Positions 6,928 to 11,707 of a stretch of 11,707 bases of DNA are shown here, one piece after another. Positions within the stretch are counted from its first letter, which is position 1. The number at the start of each line of letters is the position of its first letter. A model generated the notes under the pieces. The model saw nothing but the letters and a program-made list of their open reading frames with translations, did not search any database and was not told the origin of the DNA. The translations under genes and the position numbers were made by a program. Source of the stretch: Nitrospinae bacterium RIFCSPLOWO2_12_FULL_45_22 (GTDB taxonomy: Bacteria > 2-12-FULL-45-22); assembly GCA_001803565.1 (NCBI GenBank), contig MHDQ01000095.1, positions 1-11,707 of the forward strand, read 5' to 3'.

Positions 6928-7857
6928 ATGCCGAAGTTGACGAAGACAGCACAACGGGAAGCGAAGACGGCTTTCTCACAAGGCCTCCACGCCTTCGTTC
7001 AGAAGATGCGGGAGTACGTGAGCGCCGAGGATGGTGAATGGACGGTCAAAGGGTTCATCGACATCTATCGGAACATATACACCATCAGTTCCGACACGAA
7101 GATCGTCTCAAAGATCCTCGAAATCCATCTCTTCCCACAAATCCTTCAGTTTGCCCAAGAACAGGGCTACTCCATCGTCCTTGCTGAACACCAGAACTGG
7201 TATCCAGATCTGAGCTTTGTGTGTCTGGCCGATCAGCGCATCAAGTTTGCCGTGGACCTGAAGACCACTTACCGTGACCCTGACTGCCCCGGTCACGTGA
7301 ACGGATTCACTCTTGGCAGTCACGGGGCATATTTCAAGGACCGAACGTCGACAAAGAATATCCAGTTTCCTTACGACGAATACTCTGGCCACTTCTGTCT
7401 CGGGATCATCTACACCCGAGCTGATGCCAGGGACGTTGACGGGACAGAGATCATCAACGTCAAGGAACTCGACGAGGAAACGGAGCATCCTCTCCGCATC
7501 GGGCACAGAGAAGTCACCACCGTAGACAGTTTGCGCTCCATCGCCTCGGTAATCAAAGATTTCCAATTCTTCGTCTGCGAGAAGTGGCAACTCGCGAGCG
7601 ATCGCCAGGGCTCAGGTAATACTGCCAACATCGGCTCAATCACGGCCATTGACGACATCTTGAGGGGAAACAGCATCTTCGCCAAACTCGGAGAAGACTG
7701 GTTTGACGAGTACTGGATGAACTACGGCGTAACCACGATGAAGAAAGGCCGGAAGACAATCCCAATAAAAAGACTGGAGGACTTCATCGCCTTCAAACGC
7801 GGTGACAAGGACCTCATCGTTCCTGTCGCGACGAAACGGAAAAGGAAGGAAGACTGA
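6928..7857 (+). CDS. EcoRV-like type II restriction endonuclease
   Basis: This 309-residue protein aligns along its length with EcoRV (245 residues), which cuts GATATC to blunt ends. Shared blocks include SSDTK, a catalytic core NWYPD (D94) with AVDLKTTY (D110, K112) corresponding to EcoRV D74/D90/K92, E65 like E45, GFTLG, TKNIQFPYDEY and YTRA. The recognition-loop block GSGNTANIGSI closely matches EcoRV GSGNTTNIGSI, so GATATC specificity is likely. The ATG at 6928 is chosen over an in-frame TTG at 6904 because AGAAGGAGA precedes it and the TTG lies within the attI-like core. Extra length is mainly an N-terminal extension and a basic C-terminal tail. TGATG joins it to the methyltransferase by one base. 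No controller (C) gene is seen. It is the first gene of integron cassette 1, under the candidate Pc. Confidence 0.93.
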   Translation: MPKLTKTAQREAKTAFSQGLHAFVQKMREYVSAEDGEWTVKGFIDIYRNIYTISSDTKIVSKILEIHLFPQILQFAQEQGYSIVLAEHQNWYPDLSFVCLADQRIKFAVDLKTTYRDPDCPGHVNGFTLGSHGAYFKDRTSTKNIQFPYDEYSGHFCLGIIYTRADARDVDGTEIINVKELDEETEHPLRIGHREVTTVDSLRSIASVIKDFQFFVCEKWQLASDRQGSGNTANIGSITAIDDILRGNSIFAKLGEDWFDEYWMNYGVTTMKKGRKTIPIKRLEDFIAFKRGDKDLIVPVATKRKRKED

Positions 7858-8801
7858 TGCGGGTTGTTGTGCCCCCAATCAAGAGCCAGGGGATCAAGAC
7901 AAAACTCGTGCCATGGATACAAGCACTCGTTCCCGATGTTTCTGGGCACTGGATCGAGCCTTTCTTGGGTACGGGTGTAGTTGCGTTCAATTCAGGGTTT
8001 CAGCGCGCTCTCCTGAGTGACACGAATCCGCATGTGATCCGGTTCTATCAGCAAGTCCAACAGGGAGTCATCCGAGCTTCTCGCGTAAGGGCGTATCTTC
8101 AGGAAGAGGGGAAACGCCTTCAGTGCGCTCGGAATAGTGGATACGATCATTTCAATCTCATCAGGGATCGCTTCAACAGAGATCATGATCCTCTTGATTT
8201 TCTCTTCCTTTCCAGGGCAGGTTTCAATGGGATGATGCGTTTCAATAGGAGGGGCGAATGGAACATCCCCTTCTGCAAGAAGCCGCAGCGTTTCAGTCGA
8301 TCCTACATTACGAAAATCGTCAATCAAGTACACGATGCCGCGTGTCTGATACAGCCCGAGTGGGAGTTTCGGGTCGCTCCGTTTCAAGAGATCATCCCCC
8401 AGGCGACCTCTAGTGACATCATCTACTGTGATCCACCATATGCAGGTCGGTATGTTGATTACTATAATGGCTGGACAGACGAGGACGAGCAGAGGTTATT
8501 TGAGTTGCTCTCATCAACACCGGCAAAGTTCATACTTTCGACATGGCACCATAACGATTATAGACATAACGATATGGTGGAACGTTACTGGAGAAGATTC
8601 AACATCGTTACCCGGGATCACTTCTATCATTCTGGAGCAAAGATCGAGAACAGAAATACCATTGTGGAGGCGCTTGTTTTCAACTTTGATGCCAATATCG
8701 AGGAGCATAACCACGGCGTGAGGCCCAAGCCCGAACAGCTGATGCTTTTCGAAGAGAGAGCAGAATACATGACCCAACAATTGGGTCGAGCGGACGTGTG
8801 A
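7857..8801 (+). CDS. EcoRV-like adenine-N6 DNA methyltransferase (Dam/D12 class)
   Basis: This 314-residue protein closely resembles M.EcoRV (298 residues), which methylates adenine in GATATC and protects host DNA from the cognate nuclease. The start VVPPIKSQGIKTKLVPWI holds motif X. EPFLGTGVVAFNS (about 34-46) is the AdoMet motif I, DTNP follows, and DPPY (192-195) is the catalytic motif IV. LDFLFLSRAGFNGMMRFN and STWHHNDYR are family blocks. The start ATG overlaps the stop of the endonuclease gene, so translation is probably coupled. The last nine codons before the stop (about residues 306-314) lie inside the attC site, so the C-terminal tail is partly recombination-site sequence. Confidence 0.93.
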   Translation: MRVVVPPIKSQGIKTKLVPWIQALVPDVSGHWIEPFLGTGVVAFNSGFQRALLSDTNPHVIRFYQQVQQGVIRASRVRAYLQEEGKRLQCARNSGYDHFNLIRDRFNRDHDPLDFLFLSRAGFNGMMRFNRRGEWNIPFCKKPQRFSRSYITKIVNQVHDAACLIQPEWEFRVAPFQEIIPQATSSDIIYCDPPYAGRYVDYYNGWTDEDEQRLFELLSSTPAKFILSTWHHNDYRHNDMVERYWRRFNIVTRDHFYHSGAKIENRNTIVEALVFNFDANIEEHNHGVRPKPEQLMLFEERAEYMTQQLGRADV

Positions 8802-8843
8802 TCCGCTGGCGCGTCTCACACGCCGCTCACCCACACGTTAGAC
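8772..8843 (+). other. attC site of cassette 1 (restriction-modification)
   Basis: R'' is ACCCAAC (8772-8778) and R' is GTTAGAC (8837-8843), both fitting the integron consensus. Between them TGGGT pairs with ACCCA, GAGCGG with CCGCTC and CGTGTGA with TCACACG. A single C and a single A on the left arm stay unpaired, as attC strand choice requires. The loop is 8803-8814 or close to it. Confidence 0.85.
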
Positions 8844-8869
8844 TATAACCCAAATAAAGGAGGAAACCC

Positions 8870-9100
8870 ATGTCTTTACAACTGCAAGAAGTAGTGAACA
8901 AAGCCCTTAATCTGTCTCCCGAGGAACGCGCAGAATTAGCACATGAACTGATTCTAAGCCTGGATGATACCAGAGACAAGGAAGTTGAAACGGCTTGGGA
9001 TGCAGAGATTGAAAGTCGTGTAAGGGAAATTAAAAGCGGCAAGGCGAAAGGCAGACCGGCAGAGGATATACTTGCAGAGATACGAGCCAAATATTCATGA
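8870..9100 (+). CDS. RelB-like antitoxin (addiction-module component)
   Basis: This 76-residue acidic protein begins SLQLQEVVNKALNLSPEERAELAHELILSLD. That helical start is typical of the putative addiction-module component family (TIGR02574 type), which pairs with ParE/RelE toxins. The C-terminal half, with WDAEIESRVREIKSGKAKGRPAED and then LAEIRAK, is the expected toxin-wrapping segment. AAAGGAGG (8856-8863) lies six bases before the ATG and only a few bases past the attC core, so the cassette brings its own translation start. Its TGA overlaps the toxin ATG by four bases (ATGA). Confidence 0.85.
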   Translation: MSLQLQEVVNKALNLSPEERAELAHELILSLDDTRDKEVETAWDAEIESRVREIKSGKAKGRPAEDILAEIRAKYS

Positions 9101-9402
9101 AACACATCATTGTTCACAGTGAAGCAGAATTGGAATTGTGGCAAGCGGTAGAGTACTACGAAGCCAAACGCGTTGGATTAGGGCTGAATCTTGAGCAAGA
9201 GGTAAGCCACGCCCTTGCCGATATTCAGGAAGCACCCGACAGGTGGCCTAAAAGAAGCTATGGAACGATATGTCGTTTGCTCCGTCGATTTCCATATGCT
9301 ATCTACTATTTGGAAGTTCAAGATGTTACCTGGGTAGTAGCTGTAGCACACACCAGCCGTAGGCCTTACTATTGGCGTAACCGCATGAAAAGCAACATAT
9401 AA
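9097..9402 (+). CDS. ParE/RelE-family toxin
   Basis: This 101-residue protein has the ParE/RelE plasmid-stabilisation pattern: an N-terminal helix pair (AEAELELWQAVEYYEAKR-like, GLGLNLEQEV), then RLLRRFPYAIYYLEV, then the closing block VVAVAHTSRRPYYWRNR. ParE members poison DNA gyrase and RelE members cleave mRNA on ribosomes; sequence alone does not say which applies here. It is translated from the ATGA overlap with the antitoxin gene. The TAA stop falls just before the attC R'' box. The pair forms integron cassette 2 and is likely to stabilise the array. Confidence 0.85.
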   Translation: MKHIIVHSEAELELWQAVEYYEAKRVGLGLNLEQEVSHALADIQEAPDRWPKRSYGTICRLLRRFPYAIYYLEVQDVTWVVAVAHTSRRPYYWRNRMKSNI

Positions 9403-9404
9403 GA

Positions 9405-9479
9405 GTCTAACAAAAGGATGAACCCGACTGGTATTCCGCTGCACCCCATACCAACGGGTTATCCCGCTGGCCGTTAGGG
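9405..9479 (+). other. attC site of cassette 2 (toxin-antitoxin)
   Basis: R'' GTCTAAC (9405-9411) is the exact reverse complement of the leading core GTTAGAC of this cassette (8837-8843). R' is GTTAGGG (9473-9479), off the consensus only at the last base. Arms GGAT, AACCCG and TGGTAT pair with ATCC, CGGGTT and ATACCA, leaving a lone G and an asymmetric AC/A unpaired. Confidence 0.83.
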
Positions 9480-9535
9480 GCATCTTGATGCCAAGTCCAG
9501 CACGTTATTAAGACTCAAAAGAAAGGAGATAAACA

Positions 9536-9547
9536 ATGCGCGTGTGA
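9536..9547 (+). other. Three-codon reading frame behind a strong ribosome-binding site
   Basis: AAGGAG (9523-9528) and seven bases of spacing lead to ATG CGC GTG TGA. Either this is the cut-off beginning of an older cassette gene interrupted by the adjacent repeat, or a minimal leader. The position, right behind the core site, is where the first gene of a cassette would start. Confidence 0.35.
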
Positions 9548-9552
9548 AATCT

Positions 9553-9606
9553 GGGGAGGGACACTTCCCCTATTTCATAAATATTGATTTAAGATAGCAG
9601 TGTCCC
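9553..9606. repeat. MITE-like inverted repeat in cassette 3
   Basis: GGGACACT (9558-9565) is repeated inverted as AGTGTCCC (9599-9606) around an AT-rich middle, and a nested GGGGA/TCCCC pair lies at the left end. It separates a stranded start codon from the BrnT gene. A small non-autonomous insertion is plausible. No target duplication is evident to me. Confidence 0.4.
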
Positions 9607-9627
9607 TGACTTTTATAGGACGATATA

Positions 9628-9897
9628 ATGAAATTTGAATGGGACAGGAACAAAGAGAAGCTGAACATTAAAAAGCATACAATTTCTTTTGACGAAGCCG
9701 TCACCGTGTTCTATGATCCTTTATCGGCAACATTCGCTGATCCGGACCACTCCATTGAAGAGGATAGGTTAGTCACTATAGGCTATTCATCTCAGGGACG
9801 TCTGTTTGTTGTATCGCACACGGAAAGAGGGGATGCGATACGGATTATCAGTGCACGCCCTGCAACCGTATCGGAGAGGAAAAGACATGAAAACTAA
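9628..9897 (+). CDS. brnT: BrnT-family toxin
   Basis: This 89-residue protein starts MKFEWDRNKEKLNIKKHTISFDEA and continues with PLSATFADPDHS. It then has RLVTIGYSSQGRLFVVSHTERG and closes with IRIISARPATVSERKRHE. These are the hallmarks of BrnT, a RelE-fold ribonuclease toxin that slows translation. AGGA lies just upstream of the ATG. The end overlaps the antitoxin gene by 11 bases, and toxin before antitoxin is the usual BrnTA order. It is the main gene of integron cassette 3. Confidence 0.92.
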   Translation: MKFEWDRNKEKLNIKKHTISFDEAVTVFYDPLSATFADPDHSIEEDRLVTIGYSSQGRLFVVSHTERGDAIRIISARPATVSERKRHEN

Positions 9898-10144
9898 AAC
9901 TATATCTGAGGAATTACGTCCCGAATATGAGTTCGATTATTCTAAAGCCGTTCGTGGTAAGTACTTCAAAAAGCTATTGGAGGAGGGAGCTAACGTGGTT
10001 GTCCTGGAACCTGAAATAGCCAAGGTGTTTACCAATTCGGCCGCTGTGAATGATGCCTTGAGATCTCTGCTTGAAATTACACGATCCACACAGCGCCTAA
10101 CAAAGCACTCAACCGGACGTGCAAAAAAGCTGCGCACCGGTTAG
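9887..10144 (+). CDS. brnA: BrnA-like antitoxin, C-terminus encoded by attC
   Basis: The 85-residue protein starting at ATG 9887 (after GAGAGGA within brnT) has FDYSKAVRGKYFKKLLEEG, then VVVLEPEIAKVFTNSAAVNDALRSLLEI. This is the ribbon-helix-helix C-terminal part typical of BrnT partners, which bind the toxin and repress the operon. An in-frame ATG at 9806 would sit deep inside brnT and is not a credible start. The last 16 or so residues (LTKHSTGRAKKLRTG) are encoded by the attC site and its TAG stop lies within it, so this basic tail probably carries no family function. Confidence 0.82.
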   Translation: MKTKTISEELRPEYEFDYSKAVRGKYFKKLLEEGANVVVLEPEIAKVFTNSAAVNDALRSLLEITRSTQRLTKHSTGRAKKLRTG

Positions 10145-10157
10145 TTTTTCGTTCGGT
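10095..10157 (+). other. attC site of cassette 3 (brnTA)
   Basis: R'' is GCCTAAC (10095-10101), one base from the complement of the leading core GTTAGGG (9473-9479). AACCGG (10111-10116) pairs with CCGGTT (10137-10142), an A follows unpaired, and a short inner stem surrounds an A-rich loop. R' is GTTCGGT (10151-10157), with C in place of the first purine, a degenerate but recognisable core. Confidence 0.75.
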
Positions 10158-10236
10158 CAAGTCGGAGTGATGAAGAACATCTTGTGCATAGATGGGCACA
10201 AAGCTCACTAGTCTAAAACCACAGGAGGGTAAAAAA

Positions 10237-10749
10237 ATGCCTACAGCTCAAGAACTGCTTCCTGATCCCAATAAGCCACTGAGCGAGCATTCGGAGCTTC
10301 AATTGTTAGCCATGGTGCTATTCGGAGAAGCCCGAGGAGAACCGCCACAGACGCGGGAAGGTATTGGCCATGCGATTATCAACCGTGCCTTGCATCCCAG
10401 TTGGTGGGGTAGAAACCTGAAGGAAGTGATCCTCAAACCATGGCAATTCTCCAGCTTCAACGGGCCCGAGGTAATTCTGGTCATTAAGCCGCATCAGGTT
10501 GATCCGAACTATAGGAAACTGCGGGAGCCACTGAGGTATGAATCCCCGCAAGTCTGGGGGGATTGTTGCAATGCCGCTATCGAAGCGTATAAGCGCTTAA
10601 CTCAGGCGACTTTACCCGATCTGGTCAAGGGGGCGAATCACTACTACGATACGTCCATCCCAGCGCCACGTTGGGCCGATCCGGAAAAATTTGTGCTCGC
10701 ACTTCCGGCAAGTCGCAGAGGCCATGAAGTCCGATTTTACAAACTCTAA
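10237..10749 (+). CDS. SleB/CwlJ-type cell-wall hydrolase
   Basis: This 170-residue protein has LLAMVLFGEARGEP (E31 being the expected catalytic glutamate), GIGHAIINRALHP, QFSSFNG and ANHYYDTSIPAPRWA, the conserved blocks of the SleB/Hydrolase_2 family. These enzymes act on peptidoglycan, as in spore-cortex lysis, and related domains occur in phage and general wall enzymes. No signal peptide or membrane segment is seen, so export would need another route or lysis. ATG 10237 is chosen over 10192 because AGGAGGG (10223-10229) is well spaced from it. It forms integron cassette 4, and its TAA stop lies in the attC R'' box. Function within the cassette is not known. Confidence 0.85.
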   Translation: MPTAQELLPDPNKPLSEHSELQLLAMVLFGEARGEPPQTREGIGHAIINRALHPSWWGRNLKEVILKPWQFSSFNGPEVILVIKPHQVDPNYRKLREPLRYESPQVWGDCCNAAIEAYKRLTQATLPDLVKGANHYYDTSIPAPRWADPEKFVLALPASRRGHEVRFYKL

Positions 10750-10775
10750 CAAAGCCCATTTGCGCAATGGGTGCT
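10744..10775 (+). other. Partial attC site of cassette 4
   Basis: CTCTAAC (10744-10750) resembles an R'' box, followed by a hairpin AGCCCATT/AATGGGT-CT (10753-10760 with 10766-10775) that leaves one G unpaired. No R' core (GTTRRRY) follows. The R'' box also matches poorly to the cassette's leading core GTTCGGT. This looks like an attC cut off at the edge of the integron. Confidence 0.5.
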
Positions 10776-10850
10776 CACAAAACAATTAACAAAGAGCAAA
10801 GAAGAAAACATTAAACCCGCTAGTTTTGTGGTTCTTAGCTCTTTGCTCTT
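10776..10850. repeat. Inverted repeats at the integron's right edge
   Basis: CACAAAAC (10776-10783) pairs with GTTTTGTG (10823-10830), and AAGAGCAAAGA (10792-10802) with TCTTTGCTCTT (10840-10850). Words such as CTCTTAGC and CTCTTAAC recur up to the nrdG-like start. The two arm pairs are interleaved, so they cannot form one simple hairpin. This is a low-complexity AT-rich repeat like the one before hdrA. Confidence 0.5.
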
Positions 10851-10862
10851 AACTCTTAGCTT

Positions 10863-11576
10863 ATGGTAGCTATACAATTTGATGTTAAAGGATTCCTGGA
10901 GACATCGTTTCTCGAATGGCCGGGGCGGATAAGTTCGGTAATATTTTTGGCGGGGTGCAATTTTCGCTGCCCTTATTGTCATAACCACCCCTTAGTCTTA
11001 GCACCGGCACGGCTCCCTACTATCCCATTAGAATCCATTCTTTCTTTTCTGGGGGGGCATAAAGACTGGATTGATGGGGTGGTGATAACCGGTGGTGAAC
11101 CTACCCTCTATGCAGCCCTACCATCTTTGGTTCAACAATTTAAGGAGCGAGGTTTCAGGGTAAAATTGGATACGAATGGTAGTAATCCTATCTTGCTAAA
11201 AGAACTCCTGGATAATCACCTGCTAGATTATGTGGCGATGGATATCAAAGCCCCTCTGGAAGAGAACAAATATACTCTGGTGGCCGGGGTAGAAGTTGAC
11301 CTTAGCAGAATCAATCAGAGTATCCAACTCCTACTGGATGCTGATATCCCCTACGAATTTCGTACTACAGTGCTCCCCTTATTCGTTACCCGAGAGGATG
11401 TCCTGGCTATCGCCCGGGTCATAAAAGGGGGGAAGAGGTATGTCTTACAGAATTTTAACCCCCAAAACCCCCTAGACCCTCGCTTAAAAGAAGAAGCCCC
11501 TTACCAGCCTGCCGAGTTGGAAGAAATAGCCCAACAACTAATGGATTATATCTCTCATATCCAGACTATCTATTGA
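10863..11576 (+). CDS. nrdG: NrdG-type radical-SAM activating enzyme
   Basis: This 237-residue protein has WPGRISSVIFLAGCNFRCPYCHN, with the radical-SAM CxxxCxxC at C32, C36 and C39, followed by VVITGGEPTL (the SAM-contacting GGE motif) and LDTNGSNP. It matches the NrdG2 branch of anaerobic ribonucleotide-reductase activating proteins, which uses SAM and a [4Fe-4S] cluster to make a glycyl radical on NrdD. No clear ribosome-binding site precedes the ATG, and the bases before it are repeat sequence, so the original promoter and leader may have been altered when the integron or repeat arrived. The partner reductase is not in the window. Some members of this branch act on other substrates. Confidence 0.85.
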   Translation: MVAIQFDVKGFLETSFLEWPGRISSVIFLAGCNFRCPYCHNHPLVLAPARLPTIPLESILSFLGGHKDWIDGVVITGGEPTLYAALPSLVQQFKERGFRVKLDTNGSNPILLKELLDNHLLDYVAMDIKAPLEENKYTLVAGVEVDLSRINQSIQLLLDADIPYEFRTTVLPLFVTREDVLAIARVIKGGKRYVLQNFNPQNPLDPRLKEEAPYQPAELEEIAQQLMDYISHIQTIY

Positions 11577-11670
11577 ACTATATCGAATTATCAAGGTATC
11601 TCCCTTTTGGCCGCAGATGAAGTATAATTACCCCTTGAGGCTAGCTATGGATAATTTGGGAGGATAAACA

Positions 11671-11707
11671 TTGAAGGATCAATTGTATAAATCATTTGTA
11701 TCTTATG
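11671..11707 (+). CDS. Start of an unidentified gene, cut by window end
   Basis: TTG at 11671 follows a strong GGGAGG (11658-11663) by seven bases and opens a frame reading (M)KDQLYKSFVSY to the last base. A TATAAT at 11623-11628 could be a -10 box, though no convincing -35 lies 17 bases upstream. Too little is present to name the product. Confidence 0.45.
   Translation, partial: MKDQLYKSFVSY

Larger units (their letters stand above)
6473..10775 (+). mobile_element. Chromosomal integron with decayed integrase and four cassettes
   Basis: The element consists of a minus-strand integrase remnant, an outward promoter, an attI-like core GTTGGGT (6903-6909) and four same-strand cassettes ended by attC sites at 8772-8843, 9405-9479, 10095-10157 and a partial one at 10744-10775. 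Cassette spans by core sites are about 6904-8837, 8838-9473, 9474-10151 and 10152 to roughly 10775. Each carries genes close behind the core site with their own ribosome-binding sites. It interrupts an otherwise metabolic region between the Hdr cluster and an nrdG-like gene. Bases 6403-6472, before the integrase remnant, show nothing recognisable. Confidence 0.87.

Noticed and set aside
10776-10858. CRISPR-like repeats or a regulatory RNA
   Set aside because: There are no regularly spaced repeats; only two interleaved inverted pairs and short recurring words are present.
10746-10988. Minus-strand reading frame over the repeat before the nrdG-like gene
   Set aside because: It is translated low-complexity repeat running into the antisense of a conserved gene, with no family pattern.
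797-11348. Avoidance of GATATC as a sign of long association with the EcoRV-like system
   Set aside because: I find at least five sites (797, 4926, 6581, 11241, 11343), not fewer than expected for a window of this size, so no avoidance is visible.

Overview
The window looks like chromosome from a strictly anaerobic bacterium with selenocysteine metabolism. It carries heterodisulfide-reductase (Hdr) type electron-transfer genes, one of them a selenoprotein, and an oxygen-sensitive glycyl-radical activase. Small REP-like palindromes and AT-rich inverted repeats lie between the genes. I cannot name the genus. Desulfobacterota, Planctomycetota or a candidate phylum such as Omnitrophota would all fit, and nothing here separates them.

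Region 1 (1-6402) is a co-directional Hdr cluster. It holds an HdrA-like flavoprotein that runs in from upstream, a free-standing MvhD-like protein that has lost one conserved cysteine, an HdrD-type (HdrC-HdrB fused) iron-sulfur protein, and a long HdrA-MvhD fusion. The fusion is read through an in-frame UGA at 4215-4217. That UGA falls exactly where HdrA has its conserved Cys/Sec, and a 7-bp hairpin with a GGUC loop follows it, so it is best read as selenocysteine. A 46-residue zinc-ribbon protein closes the region. Together these genes predict a cytoplasmic flavin/Fe-S complex of the electron-bifurcating type. No donor dehydrogenase or hydrogenase is visible in the window.

Region 2 (6473 to about 10775) is a small chromosomal integron. 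A decayed integrase gene (intI) lies on the minus strand. A good sigma70-like promoter points away from it, followed by an attI-like core site (GTTGGGT) and four gene cassettes. They are: (1) an EcoRV-like restriction endonuclease with its adenine methyltransferase; (2) a RelB-like/ParE-like toxin-antitoxin pair; (3) a BrnT/BrnA toxin-antitoxin pair behind a small inverted-repeat insertion; (4) a SleB-like cell-wall hydrolase. Three attC sites can be folded by eye, with R'' and R' boxes, paired arms and unpaired bases. The fourth is truncated. For cassettes 1 and 2 the R'' box is the exact reverse complement of that cassette's own leading core site, as expected when a cassette was inserted as a circle.

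Region 3 (10776-11707) is chromosomal again. It has an AT-rich inverted repeat, an NrdG-type radical-SAM activase, and the first codons of another gene running off the end. The defence and stability genes of the integron (restriction-modification and two toxin-antitoxin pairs) fit the usual view that such cassettes stabilise the array. The integrase itself appears dead, so the array is probably frozen unless an integrase acts from elsewhere.
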